Below are positions 36,531 through 44,662 of a stretch of 64,000 nucleotides of DNA, in pieces. Both the position numbers and the translations under genes were made by a program. Where the stretch lies: contig JANYCY010000019.1 in the NCBI GenBank assembly GCA_025360045.1, positions 17,114 through 81,113 of the forward strand, in the 5' to 3' direction. The first letter of the stretch is position 1; every line of letters begins with the position of its first letter. Source of the DNA: Janthinobacterium sp. Lineage in GTDB: Bacteria > Pseudomonadota > Gammaproteobacteria > Burkholderiales > Chitinibacteraceae. Below the pieces are notes generated by a model. That model ran no database searches and had not been told where the DNA came from. It saw only the letters and a program-made list of their open reading frames with translations.

Positions 36531-37529
36531 ATGGCCCTGCCCCAACTTGTTTGCCCAGCGGGTAGCCTGCCTGCTCTAAAAACTGCCATCGACCACGGGG
36601 CCGATGCGGTTTATCTCGGTTTTAAAAATGCCACCAATGCCAGAAATTTTGCGGGCCTCAATTTTAGCGATGCGCAGCTCAGTGAGGGCGTGCGCTACGC
36701 TCATGCAAAAAACCGTGAAGTATTAATCGCGATTAATACTTATGCCCAAGCAGGGCGGCTCGCTGATTGGCGCGCTTCGGTCGATAAAGCGGCGGATCTA
36801 GGTGCAGATGCCGTGATCTTGGCTGATTTGGGCTTATTGGAATATGCCCATCGCACCCATCCTCATCTGCATTTGCATTTATCGGTGCAAGGCTCGGCGA
36901 CTAATTTTGAAGCGATTAATTTAGCCCACGAATGCTTTGGCGTGCGCCGTGCCGTGCTGCCGCGTGTGCTCACCTTGCCGCAAGTTGAATACGTGATTAA
37001 AAACACCAAGGTAGAAATCGAGGTATTTGGTTTTGGCAGCCTCTGTGTGATGGCGGAAGGTCGTTGTATTTTATCTAGTTATGTGACTGGGCAATCGCCG
37101 AACACCCATGGCGTATGCTCCCCCGCGCATTTTGTGCGCTGGGAAAAACAAGGCGAGCGCATGGATGCCCGCTTAAATGGCGTGCTGATCGATCGTTTTG
37201 AAGCAGGCGAGCCTGCCGGCTATCCCACGCTATGCAAGGGCCGCTTTGAAGTCGATGGCGAAACCTATTACGCCATGGAAGAGCCAACCAGCCTGAACAC
37301 CCTGTCGATCTTGCCCGAGTTAATGCGCATTGGTGTGGCGGCTATCAAAGTAGAGGGCCGCCAGCGCAGCCCGTCTTATGTGGCCGAGGTGACCAAGACC
37401 TTACGCATGGCCATCGATTCCTGTGCTGACCCACGCTACTCGGTCAAACCCGCTTGGCAAGCCACGCTGGATAAAGTGTCCGAAGGGCATCAGCAAACTT
37501 TGGGGGCTTATAGCAGGCCGTGGCGATGA
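36531..37529 (+). CDS. ubiU: UbiU, U32-family component of the oxygen-independent ubiquinone hydroxylase
   Basis: ATG at 36531 (MALPQLVCPAGSLPALKTAI) after GGGGGTG; an earlier in-frame ATG adds a non-family extension. 332 residues. The four Fe-S ligands C172, C179, C196 and C235 have exactly the spacing (7, 17, 39) of E. coli UbiU, in FGFGSLC-VMAEGRC ... GVCSPA ... LCKGRF. Other matches are GADAVYLGFKNATNARNFAGLNF and EEPTSLNTLSILPELM. UbiU with UbiV forms a heterodimer of two [4Fe-4S] proteins that hydroxylates the ubiquinone ring without O2. ubiV follows after a 547-bp gap filled by repeats D, A and B. Confidence 0.93.
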   Translation: MALPQLVCPAGSLPALKTAIDHGADAVYLGFKNATNARNFAGLNFSDAQLSEGVRYAHAKNREVLIAINTYAQAGRLADWRASVDKAADLGADAVILADLGLLEYAHRTHPHLHLHLSVQGSATNFEAINLAHECFGVRRAVLPRVLTLPQVEYVIKNTKVEIEVFGFGSLCVMAEGRCILSSYVTGQSPNTHGVCSPAHFVRWEKQGERMDARLNGVLIDRFEAGEPAGYPTLCKGRFEVDGETYYAMEEPTSLNTLSILPELMRIGVAAIKVEGRQRSPSYVAEVTKTLRMAIDSCADPRYSVKPAWQATLDKVSEGHQQTLGAYSRPWR

Positions 37530-37548
37530 AGGTGATGGATGTTATGCA

Positions 37549-37598
37549 CAAACCCAAATCTTGAACCACAGAGAACACGGAGTTTCACAGAGAAAACC
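37549..37598 (+). repeat. Repeat family D, copy 2
   Basis: AACCCAAATCTTGAACCACAGAGAACACGG and AGTTTCACAGAGAAAACC; immediately precedes an A-family copy in the same orientation as at 58221-58626. Confidence 0.75.
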
Positions 37599-37659
37599 AG
37601 AGCTTGAATTAAGCTATTTGCCTGGGGTTTTTGCATTTTGAATACTTTGTTATCTGAGT

Positions 37660-38040
37660 TTTTGCGCAACTCATGGCAGGTGGCTTAAATCTCCCCTGAA
37701 GCACGCCGAGGCGATGATCCGCAGTGAGGGGCTTTCGTGCTTCTGAGGTTGAGGTTTGGCTTTGTTTTTTTGCCGTCCAAGAAAGGAAGGCCCTGCGGTG
37801 CATAAGCATCTAAACAAGTTTGATGTGTTCCCCCCTTTGAAAAAGGGGGGCTAGGGGGGATTTGGCTCTGCATCTGTTGATAAAAAGGCGAAATAAAGCC
37901 AATTCATCAGCAAATCCCCCTCGAGCCCCCTCAGCCCCCTTTTACAAAGGGGGACGCTACAGAGCGGAAGTGCCGCCTGAAGTTGTGTGGTTGCTACCGC
38001 TCCAAAATACAACGTGCCGAAGGCACTAAAAAGATGATCG
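37660..38040 (+). repeat. Repeat family A, copy 2, interrupted by a B element
   Basis: The left part (TTGCGCAACTCATGGCAGG-TGGCTTAAAT...CTGAAGCACGCCGAGGCGA...TCCGCAGTGAGGGGCTTTCGTGCTTC...CAAGAAAGGAAGGCCCTGCGGTG) ends at about 37800. The right part (GCTACCGCTCC...ACAACGTGCCGAAGGCACTAAAAAGAT) resumes at about 37992. Uninterrupted copies join these as GCGGTGGCTACCGCTCC. It is the most degraded A copy, also lacking the central CGAGGAACAAGCGG block. Confidence 0.75.
37801..37992. repeat. Repeat family B, copy 3, nested inside repeat A
   Basis: CATAAGCATCTAAACAAG at the left and TTGTGTGGTTGCT at the right are eroded B termini. Between them CCCCCCTTTGAAAAAGGGGGGCTAG and AAATCCCCCTCGAGCCCCC...CTTTTACAAAGGGGG form the palindrome. 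It lies within an A copy in the ubiU-ubiV gap. Confidence 0.75.
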
Positions 38041-38076
38041 CGGCTTGAGGCCGCAAGATCTTAATCAGGAACAACA

Positions 38077-38952
38077 ATGAAACTCTCTCTTGGCCCCATC
38101 CTTTATTACTGGCCTAAGCAGCAAGTGCTGGATTTTTACGCGGAGGCAGCAACTTGGCCGGTGGATGTGATCTATCTGGGCGAGGTGGTTTGCTCCCGCC
38201 GTCACGAGTTGCGTAGTGCCGATTGGCTGGAAGTGGCGCAGAGCTTGCGTGCAGCAGGCAAGGAGGTGGTGATTTCATCCCAAGCGCTGCTGGAGTCCGC
38301 CAGTGATCTTTCCAGCTTAAAAAAGCTGGCCGAGGCGGGCGGCTGTATTGAGGCTAATGATTTAGGCGCGGTTAAGGTGGCGAGGGACTTGGGAATGCGC
38401 TTTGTAGCTGGGCCGCATCTTAATATTTATAACGGCGCGGCCTTGGATTGGTTTGTGGCTCAGGGGGCGATGCGGTGGTTGCCTTCTTTAGAAAGCAGCC
38501 AAGCCACCATCGCCGCTATTTTGGCCGAGAAAACCACCGCCATCGAAACCGAAATCTTTGTGCACGGCCATTTACCACTGGCGTTTTCGGCCCGCTGCTT
38601 TACCGCGCGTTATTACGGCTTAAGCAAAGACGCGTGTGAGTTTCGCTGCTTAGATCATGCCGATGGGCAACTGGTGTCTACCCGCGAGGGCCAAGGATTT
38701 TTGCGCCTGAACGGCATTCAGACTCAGTCTTCTGCTTGCCAATCACTCTATGCCGAGCTGCCGCAAATGGCGCAGATGGGCATTGATTATCTGCGCATCA
38801 GCCCGCAATCCACCGGCACGGGCGAGCTGGTCGCTGCCTATGCTGAAAAATGTACTTATCCCTCGGCTATCCACGACTTTTCAACAGCTTATCCACAGGG
38901 CCTTGTGAATGGTTATTGGCATGGTGAAGCGGGCATAAAGGAATGTGTATGA
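38077..38952 (+). CDS. ubiV: UbiV, U32-family partner of UbiU
   Basis: 291 residues starting at an ATG after AGGA. Cys ligands C39, C174, C187 and C191, with the final spacing of 13 and 4, match E. coli UbiV (39, 180, 193, 197), in [55 protein letters not shown] is the conserved barrel core. With UbiU it forms the O2-independent hydroxylase. Its last codons overlap ubiT, so the two are translationally coupled. Confidence 0.93.
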   Translation: MKLSLGPILYYWPKQQVLDFYAEAATWPVDVIYLGEVVCSRRHELRSADWLEVAQSLRAAGKEVVISSQALLESASDLSSLKKLAEAGGCIEANDLGAVKVARDLGMRFVAGPHLNIYNGAALDWFVAQGAMRWLPSLESSQATIAAILAEKTTAIETEIFVHGHLPLAFSARCFTARYYGLSKDACEFRCLDHADGQLVSTREGQGFLRLNGIQTQSSACQSLYAELPQMAQMGIDYLRISPQSTGTGELVAAYAEKCTYPSAIHDFSTAYPQGLVNGYWHGEAGIKECV

Positions 38953-39374
38953 AGCGCTTACAGCAATTGATCTTATTTAAATTACCCGAAGCCCCAGCGG
39001 CCATCGCCTTGGCCAGCAGTTTGAATCTGGTCAAAAACAAGCTGTGGCCAGAAGAAGATTTTGCATGGCTGGCTGGGCGAAATATTCGCTTAGAAGTGCT
39101 GGATATTGGCCGAGGCCTAACACTTTCTTTTCAGAATGGCCGGTTTAAGCGTGGAGCAGACGAAGCGGATGTCACTTTCAGCGCTAGCCTTGCCGATTAT
39201 CTGGTGCTGGCCCGCCGTCTAGAAGACCCCGATACGCTGTTTTTTCAGCGCCGTTTAAGTATCGAGGGTGATACCGAGCTGGGCCTCACGCTAAAAAACC
39301 TAATGGATGCGACTGATTTTGAGCCGCTGCTGGCATGGCTGCCAAGCAGATTGCGTGCGCATTTGCCGGTTTGA
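38949..39374 (+). CDS. ubiT: UbiT, SCP2-domain accessory factor for anaerobic ubiquinone synthesis
   Basis: ATG at 38949 has AAGGA six bases upstream (the ATG at 38943 abuts it). 141 residues with an SCP2 lipid-binding domain: [83 protein letters not shown]. The [21 protein letters not shown] core is the signature of the YhbT/UbiT group. It is thought to bind hydrophobic quinone precursors for the UbiUV hydroxylase. It completes a ubiUVT operon in the usual order. Confidence 0.9.
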   Translation: MKRLQQLILFKLPEAPAAIALASSLNLVKNKLWPEEDFAWLAGRNIRLEVLDIGRGLTLSFQNGRFKRGADEADVTFSASLADYLVLARRLEDPDTLFFQRRLSIEGDTELGLTLKNLMDATDFEPLLAWLPSRLRAHLPV

Positions 39375-39401
39375 TTTGGTGTTTAAAAGGGGCAAAAGGT
39401 C

Positions 39402-39577
39402 TGTAGACACAGAGAACACCAAGTACACCAAGTACACAAAGAGCACAGAGAAAATCTAATTTGGCGTAGGTTGGGTTAGCAGGTTTGCTCCGCCGATCTT
39501 GGGCGGCGCAAACCTGCGTAACCCAACAGTTTTTGGTGTTTCAGCATGGCTCGCGGGTTTCACCCGCCCTACAAAAA
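39402..39577. repeat. Repeat D copy 3 followed by a C-family palindrome (ubiT-uppP gap)
   Basis: GACACAGAGAACACC and AAGTACACAAAGAGCACAGAGAAAATC (about 39402-39457) are a loose D copy. TAGGTTGGGTTAGCAGG...CCTGCGTAACCCAAC and TCGCGGGTTTCACCCGCCCTAC (to 39575) are C-type arms. No ORF in 39375-39689. Confidence 0.65.
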
Positions 39578-39689
39578 ATAAGCAACGGACTCCAATGTAA
39601 ATCCTTGCAATAAATATCAGATTTTAATCAGAGAATAAGATTGCCCAGATATAATGCGCTTCTCTTTTCAGGCTATTGGCAGATTATCA

Positions 39690-40520
39690 ATGGATATCGT
39701 ATTGCTGTTTAAGTCGCTCATTATGGGCATGGTTGAGGGTATTACTGAGTTTTTGCCGATTTCCAGCACGGGTCATTTGATTTTAACCGGTGATTTGCTC
39801 AATTTTATGAGTAAGGAAAAGCGCGACGTTTATGAGATTTTTATTCAGCTGGGTGCCATGCTGGCGGTCGTTTGGGAATACCGTACAAAAATCACTAAGA
39901 CCGTATGTGGCGCAGGCAAGCCAGGTGGTGAGCGTAATTTGCTTTTAGCCGTGGTTGTGGCTTTTATCCCTGCCGCAATATTTGGCCTCCTATTTAGCAA
40001 GGTCATTAAGGCGCATTTATTCCAGCCTGTGCCTGTGGCGATGGCGTTTATTATTGGCGGCTTGATTATTCTTTGGGCAGAAAAACGCCAAGTAAATAAA
40101 GTAGCAGTGATTGAAACAGTCGATGATTTAAGTCTGAAAGATGCGCTTAAAGTGGGCCTTTGCCAGTGTCTTGCCTTAATCCCTGGTACGAGTCGCTCTG
40201 GTGCAACGATTATTGGCGGCATGTTTCTTGGGATTTCCCGTAAGGCTGCGACTGAATTCTCGTTTTTTCTGGGTATTCCAACCTTGGGTGCGGCTTCGAT
40301 TTACAGCTTGCTCAAACATCGCCATGAATTAGATATCGGCGATAGCGGCGTCTTTGCCGTGGGCTTTATTGCCTCGTTTATCTTTGCCTTTATCGCCATT
40401 CGTGCGCTGATTAAATTTGTTTCAACCCATACCTTTGTTGGCTTTGCCTATTACCGTATTGCTTTTGGTCTGATCGTATTGGCGACTGCTTACAGTGGCA
40501 TGGTGAGCTGGACGGTGTAA
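39690..40520 (+). CDS. uppP: Undecaprenyl-diphosphatase UppP (BacA)
   Basis: ATG at 39690 gives 276 residues, the family length, beginning MDIVLLFKSLIMGMVEGITEFLPISSTGHLIL. An in-frame ATG at 39654 would add 12 unusual residues; neither has a good Shine-Dalgarno. The two conserved catalytic motifs are present: E-GITEFLPISSTGH (residues ~16-29) and PGTSRSGATIIGG (~168-180). About seven membrane helices. It recycles undecaprenyl pyrophosphate to the monophosphate carrier used for peptidoglycan and other envelope polymers. It is convergent with ctaB, with a short GGGTGGGCAAA/TTTTGCCCAC hairpin in between (40525-40557). Confidence 0.93.
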   Translation: MDIVLLFKSLIMGMVEGITEFLPISSTGHLILTGDLLNFMSKEKRDVYEIFIQLGAMLAVVWEYRTKITKTVCGAGKPGGERNLLLAVVVAFIPAAIFGLLFSKVIKAHLFQPVPVAMAFIIGGLIILWAEKRQVNKVAVIETVDDLSLKDALKVGLCQCLALIPGTSRSGATIIGGMFLGISRKAATEFSFFLGIPTLGAASIYSLLKHRHELDIGDSGVFAVGFIASFIFAFIAIRALIKFVSTHTFVGFAYYRIAFGLIVLATAYSGMVSWTV

Positions 40521-40607
40521 AAATGTAGGGTGGGCAAAGTGGTTTATTTTGCCCACGCATTGCATCTGGAAATGTAAAGAAGTTGTCGGCCACTCGTGTC
40601 AGGTTTT

Positions 40608-41519
40608 TTATGCCACCAACACCATCAACCAGTGATCCAGCAATAAAGCCGCAAATAAATAGGCTAAATATTTAATCGAATATTTAAATAATTCCCGCGC
40701 AATGATATCGCCTTCCGCTTCACCCTCTTCTTGCCATAATTTAAACGCCCGCGATAAAAATCCTGCGTTCAGTACGGCCACAGCGACGCCGTACAGCCAA
40801 TTGCTCATGCCCAATGCCACTGGCAGGGCGGTGACTGCGGCAAGGATGGCGGCGTAGAGCAGGATAGATAATCGGGTAAACGCCAAGCCATGCGTGATCG
40901 GCAACATCGGCAGGCCTGCTTTGGCGTATTCATCGCGGCGGTAGAGCGCCAGTGCCCAGAAATGCGGCGGCGTCCATGTGTAAATAATCAAAAACAACAC
41001 CATCGCTTCGGGCGGCACGCTGCCTGTGACTGCGGCCCAGCCTAGGATCGGCGGCATGGCCCCTGATGCACCGCCAATCACGATATTTTGCGGCGTGGCG
41101 GCTTTCAGTAAGCGGGTGTAAATCACTGCATAGCCAAAGAAGGTGGCCAGCGTCAGCCACATCGTCAGCATATTGACAAAAGCAGCCAGTAGCCATAGGC
41201 CCACTGCGGTGGTAATTAGGGCATAGAGCAGGGCATCGCTGTGCTTGACCGAGCCTTTGACCAGCGGGCGCTGCTGAGTGCGGCGCATATTGCCATCGCG
41301 CTCCACTTCGATCAGGCAGTTAAATGCGGCGGCGCCACTGGCCACCAGCCCAATCCCCGCCGTAGCCGCTAAAAGCAGCACGATGGATGGCAGCTGCGGT
41401 GTGGCCAGCAGCATGCCGACCACGGCACAGAACACAATCAAAGCAATGACGCGTGGCTTGCCCAGTTTCAGCAGCTCTGTCAGCTGGGCGTGGGAGCGGG
41501 TAAGGGCGAGAGTACGCAT
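40608..41519 (-). CDS. ctaB: Protoheme IX farnesyltransferase (heme O synthase)
   Basis: 303 residues; GGAG 8 nt upstream of the ATG. A UbiA-family polytopic prenyltransferase: FNCLIEVERDGNMRRTQQRPLVKG is the prenyl-diphosphate metal site (N-x3-E-x3-D variant) and YTWTPPHFWALALYRRDEYAKAGLPMLPITHG is the second conserved loop. It converts heme B to heme O for CtaA and the oxidase. It begins 2 bp after the ctaA stop and is the last gene of the minus-strand cta unit. Confidence 0.94.
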   Translation of the reverse strand: MRTLALTRSHAQLTELLKLGKPRVIALIVFCAVVGMLLATPQLPSIVLLLAATAGIGLVASGAAAFNCLIEVERDGNMRRTQQRPLVKGSVKHSDALLYALITTAVGLWLLAAFVNMLTMWLTLATFFGYAVIYTRLLKAATPQNIVIGGASGAMPPILGWAAVTGSVPPEAMVLFLIIYTWTPPHFWALALYRRDEYAKAGLPMLPITHGLAFTRLSILLYAAILAAVTALPVALGMSNWLYGVAVAVLNAGFLSRAFKLWQEEGEAEGDIIARELFKYSIKYLAYLFAALLLDHWLMVLVA

Positions 41520-41521
41520 GG

Positions 41522-42535
41522 TTAGGCTCCGGAGTGTTTAGGGGATGTGGTGTTAAATGCGTTGTTTGTTGCTTGCTGATGAACGGGTAAAACCTGCGCC
41601 AATGCAGCAACCACCAGCATCAGCAAAATTGCCGCGCCGCCGTTATGCGCTACGGCCAGTGGCAGCGGTAAATCAAACCAAACATTGCTGATGCCCAGCG
41701 AGATTTGTAGTAGCAGCGCCGTGGCTATCAGCCCCGCCCATCTTGGGCTGGCCTTACGCAACTGCCAGATCAGCGCACTTAGGCAGGCCAGTAGCAGCAG
41801 GGCTCCCAGCCGATGCAGCCAGTGAATAGCAGCCAGGTGATGAATTGCTAGCGCTTCACCCGCAGCGGTATGCCCTAGCTGGCGTATCGGCTGCATGGCG
41901 GTCCTTAAACCTGCAGGCGCGGCAAAGCTGCCTTGGCATGTAGGAAAACCATTGCAGGCCAGTGCCGCGTAATTAGTCGATACCCAGCCGCCCAAGGCAA
42001 TTTGCAGCAGGATGGCAATGAGGCTGATGATGAGGATAGGGCGTAGTTGGCTGGGCAGCTGAGGCGTTAAAGTGGCGCGAGAGGCTAGCCAAGTGAGTAG
42101 CGCCAGTAGCGTCATGCCGCCCAACAAATGTGCGGTGACGACGATGGGCATTAGTTTCATGGTGACCGTCCACATCCCGAGCAGGGCTTGAAAAACAATC
42201 ACTGCTAGGGGCAGCAAAATGCTAATGCGGCTAAGCTGCTGACGTTTTTGCCAAAGCAAGCTGCACGCCGTCAGCACAAGAAAGCCTAATCCACCTGCAA
42301 AATAGCGGTGGATCATTTCTTTCCAGCCCTTGGCAGGCTCTACTTCGCCACGAATATCTCTGCCAAAGTCTGCACTCGCTTGGGCAATTTCATGCGCCTC
42401 GTCCGGCGCACTCAGCTGCCCATAGCAGCCAGGCCAATCTGGGCAGCCTAAACCCGCATCAGAAAGCCGCACATAAGCACCAAGCATTACCAGACAAAAA
42501 GTCCAGATTAGGGTGAGGCAGAGCAAGGGTTTCAT
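41522..42535 (-). CDS. ctaA: Heme A synthase (COX15/CtaA)
   Basis: ATG at 42535 with AGGAG 7 nt upstream gives 337 residues; the longer frame to 42586 is discarded. N-terminus MKPLLCLTLIWTFCLVMLGAYVRLSDAGLGCPDWPGCYGQ contains the GAYVRLSDAGLGCPDWPGC motif with its Cys pair. Eight membrane helices in two homologous halves carry heme-ligand His residues (IHRYFAGGLGFLVL, HLLGGMTLL, HHLAAIHWLHRLGALLLL, HNGGAAILL). It oxidises heme O to heme A for cytochrome aa3. Confidence 0.94.
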   Translation of the reverse strand: MKPLLCLTLIWTFCLVMLGAYVRLSDAGLGCPDWPGCYGQLSAPDEAHEIAQASADFGRDIRGEVEPAKGWKEMIHRYFAGGLGFLVLTACSLLWQKRQQLSRISILLPLAVIVFQALLGMWTVTMKLMPIVVTAHLLGGMTLLALLTWLASRATLTPQLPSQLRPILIISLIAILLQIALGGWVSTNYAALACNGFPTCQGSFAAPAGLRTAMQPIRQLGHTAAGEALAIHHLAAIHWLHRLGALLLLACLSALIWQLRKASPRWAGLIATALLLQISLGISNVWFDLPLPLAVAHNGGAAILLMLVVAALAQVLPVHQQATNNAFNTTSPKHSGA

Positions 42536-42593
42536 TGCGTAGCTCCTAGTTGGTGACTGGTTTCGTTGGGGGGTAATCCCATACATGCTCAGC

Positions 42594-42900
42594 AGTCTTA
42601 TTCATTAGCAAACAGCAAAACATGCAATAACCTCACTCTTGGCATAGGGCTTTCAAATCCCCTTGAAACACGCCGGAGCGAGGAACAAGCGGGGCGGGGT
42701 TTCGGCCAGGGAGCGAGGCAGCGAGCCAATCCCGCCTGCCGCCGACTCGATTGTCCGCAGCGCAGGGGCCTTCGTGTTTCGTGGGGTGGCCTTCTTTGGC
42801 TTCGTTTCTTGGCCACACAAGAAAGGAAGGTCCCGCGGGACGCCCGCACCTAAATTAACGTGCCGCAGGCACTAATAAAAGGGCTTTTGGTTAGCGCATA
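42594..42900 (+). repeat. Repeat family A, copy 3
   Basis: CCCCTTGAAACACGCCGGAGCGAGGAACAAGCGGGGCGGGGTTTCGGC ... CGATTGTCCGCAGCGCAGGGGCCTTCGTGTTTCGTGGGGTGGCCTTCTTTGGCTTCGTTTCTTG ... AACGTGCCGCAGGCACTAATAAAAG. It sits between ctaA and the upstream membrane-protein gene, in the cta transcription unit but on the opposite orientation. Confidence 0.85.
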
Positions 42901-42905
42901 TGACT

Positions 42906-43361
42906 TCAACCCATCGCCTTATTATTTTTCAAAACCTGCCCAATTTCTTTCAGCGCCTTGCGCCTGCCATCATCGTTAGATAGCTGTTCATTGGAATAAC
43001 GCAGTACAGCGTTGCCGTGGGGGTCGATCAGGTAGAGGCCGCTATTGGGGGCATGGCTGGGTAGATAGGCGATGTCGGCATTGTCCGAGGGGCAAAAGCT
43101 GGCGCGCACGATGCGCTGGCTGGCTTCGCCCTGTGCCAATCTCAGTTGCCCAGCGGCAAAGAGCAGCTTGCTATGCACATCACTGCAAGCGGCATCGGCC
43201 GCCGCCAAGCGCCAAGGCCCGGGGGATGCAATGGGTGTGGCAAGTAGCTCGCCAAAGCTATTTCCCCCGACCGGTCGCCACCATTGCCACACGGCTTGCG
43301 CTGCCAAAATGGGCAGTAGAGATAAGATGAAACATGCGATCAACACCTTGCGTCCTTTCAT
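42906..43361 (-). CDS. Single-pass membrane protein of the cta cluster, function unknown
   Basis: 151 residues. One N-terminal membrane helix (VLIACFILSLLPILAAQAVWQWW), then a soluble domain with FGELLATP and YLIDPHGNAVLRYSNEQLSNDDGRRKALKEIGQVL, which resembles the end of a SCO/thioredoxin-like fold (a 'LIDPxG' strand). The catalytic CxxxC of SCO proteins is not evident. Proteins of this kind commonly lie between surf1 and ctaA in betaproteobacteria, so an oxidase-assembly role is plausible but inferred from context. Its start overlaps the SURF1 stop by one base. Confidence 0.75.
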   Translation of the reverse strand: MKGRKVLIACFILSLLPILAAQAVWQWWRPVGGNSFGELLATPIASPGPWRLAAADAACSDVHSKLLFAAGQLRLAQGEASQRIVRASFCPSDNADIAYLPSHAPNSGLYLIDPHGNAVLRYSNEQLSNDDGRRKALKEIGQVLKNNKAMG

Positions 43362-44029
43362 TATCTGGTCTCCCGTTTAAAGCGAATCCAAAGAAAAATG
43401 CCCACTAAGCTCATTCCCCACCATGTGGCGGTATAGCCGAGATGCCTTTCTGGTGGAATAGCGGGCTGGCTGTGTTGCACGATCAAACCTTGTTCACTTG
43501 CTTGCATCAGTGCATAGGCAATGGGTAGAGGTAGCTTGCTCCATGCGGCAAAGCGCTCTGGATTGATGTTCTGAAAAACTTGCGCTGTGGGCTGGGTTTG
43601 GGCCAGCTCCACATAGCGCGGCCAGGGCTGAGCGCTGACGATGGTGTTATCACTGGCTTTGGGTGGGTGGGTATCCGGCCACCAGCCACGGTTAACCAGC
43701 ACAATACTGTGATCGCTGAGCTGAAAAGGGGTGATAACGTGATAGCCGATTTGGCCAGCTTCAATCCGATGATCGAGTAGGACCTCGGCCTGTGGCAGCC
43801 ATTGCCCAATGAGTTTGATCGGGCGAAATAAGGGGGGTGTTCCTTTGCCCCAAGGTAGGGGGGGGAGGGCTTCTTGTTTAGCTAGTTGCTCAATGAATGT
43901 CTGTTTGTCGTGAGCACGGCTGAGCTGCCATAGGCCCATGCAGAAAGTAATTAGAATTAGGATTGCTAAACAGACAAGCGCAGATCGCCGACGTTGCGCT
44001 AAGATGGGATTAGACGGAGGATTATCCAT
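43361..44029 (-). CDS. SURF1-family cytochrome oxidase assembly protein
   Basis: With ATG at 44029, 222 residues: an N-terminal helix (ALVCLAILILITFCMGLWQLSRAHDKQ, the family's G-x-WQ-x-x-R), the periplasmic core with LIGQWLPQAEVLLDHR...GYHVITPF and VLVNRGWWP (R-GW-x-P), and the C-terminal helix GYTATWWGMSLVGIFLWIRF with the conserved H-x-x-YAxxW-like end. It helps insert heme A into oxidase subunit I. The start is uncertain: ATG codons at 44047 and 44044 are alternatives with better Shine-Dalgarno spacing. Any of them overlaps the divergent DUF2909 gene. Confidence 0.88.
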   Translation of the reverse strand: MDNPPSNPILAQRRRSALVCLAILILITFCMGLWQLSRAHDKQTFIEQLAKQEALPPLPWGKGTPPLFRPIKLIGQWLPQAEVLLDHRIEAGQIGYHVITPFQLSDHSIVLVNRGWWPDTHPPKASDNTIVSAQPWPRYVELAQTQPTAQVFQNINPERFAAWSKLPLPIAYALMQASEQGLIVQHSQPAIPPERHLGYTATWWGMSLVGIFLWIRFKRETR

Positions 44030-44219
44030 GAAGATTGTTGCCATCATCCTGCTCTTGGTTATTGTTGTTGCCCTTGGGCGAGCACTTTTGCAGCTGGTTC
44101 GCGGCGGGCGATCCACTCAGGTGGTGCGTGCTCTAACACTGAGGGTGGGCTTGTCGATTGCTTTATTTATTTTGTTATTGATTGCTTATGGGATGGGGTG
44201 GATACATCCCAATGCATAA
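44028..44219 (+). CDS. Twin-transmembrane protein (DUF2909-like)
   Basis: 63 residues starting MKIVAIILLLVIVVALGRALLQLVRGG and ending SIALFILLLIAYGMGWIHPNA: two membrane helices joined by a short basic loop. GGAGG lies 8 nt before the ATG, so this start is firm; the longer frame to 43938 is antisense to SURF1. It is the only plus-strand gene inside the cta region. Small twin-helix proteins of this type are found next to oxidase genes in betaproteobacteria; function unknown. Confidence 0.8.
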   Translation: MKIVAIILLLVIVVALGRALLQLVRGGRSTQVVRALTLRVGLSIALFILLLIAYGMGWIHPNA

Positions 44220-44248
44220 GCTTTTTATTATTTTTTGAACTGTATTTG

Positions 44249-44580
44249 TAGGGCGGGTGTAACCCGCCGCTTGCTAATTTGTGTCCTAACTAAAAAGATC
44301 TTTTTTATAGTGCCTTCGGCACGTCGATTTTGGAACGGTAGCCACCGTGGGGGCGTTCTTTTCTTGAACGGCCAAGAAAAGAACCAAAAGAAGGCCGCCC
44401 CGACCAGCACGAAGGCCCCTCACTGCGGACAATCGAGGTGGCGTCAATTCAACTCGCTTCGCTCAAACACGAATTGACGACTTCCCCACCCCGCTTGTTC
44501 CTCGTTTCGGCGTGCTTCAAGGGGAGGGGAAAAGCCCTGTGCTACAAGCCGTGAAGAGCGATAGATTGCGGAGCTTGAAC
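44249..44580 (-). repeat. Repeat family A, copy 4 (reverse), with a C arm at its end
   Basis: Read on the minus strand it has the standard order. The hairpin here is GTTCTTTTCTTG/CAAGAAAAGAAC (12 bp perfect), different from other copies but still fully paired. The left edge GTAGGGCGGGTGTAACCCGCC (44249-44270) is a C arm. TAGTGCCTTCGGCACG is the usual end hairpin. Confidence 0.85.
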
Positions 44581-44594
44581 CCCCAAAAATTCAA

Positions 44595-44658
44595 AAAACT
44601 TGGTTTTCCTCCGTGAAACTCCGTGTTCTCCGTGTCCTCCGTGGTTCAAGGTTTGGGT
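44595..44658 (-). repeat. Repeat family D, copy 4 (reverse)
   Basis: TTTTCCTCCGTGAAACTCCG, TGTTCTCCGTGTCCTCCGTG and GTTCAAGGTTTGGGTT form the complement of the D unit. With the adjoining A copy it gives the same D-A composite seen at 37549 and 58221, inverted. Confidence 0.75.
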
Positions 44659-44662
44659 TCGC

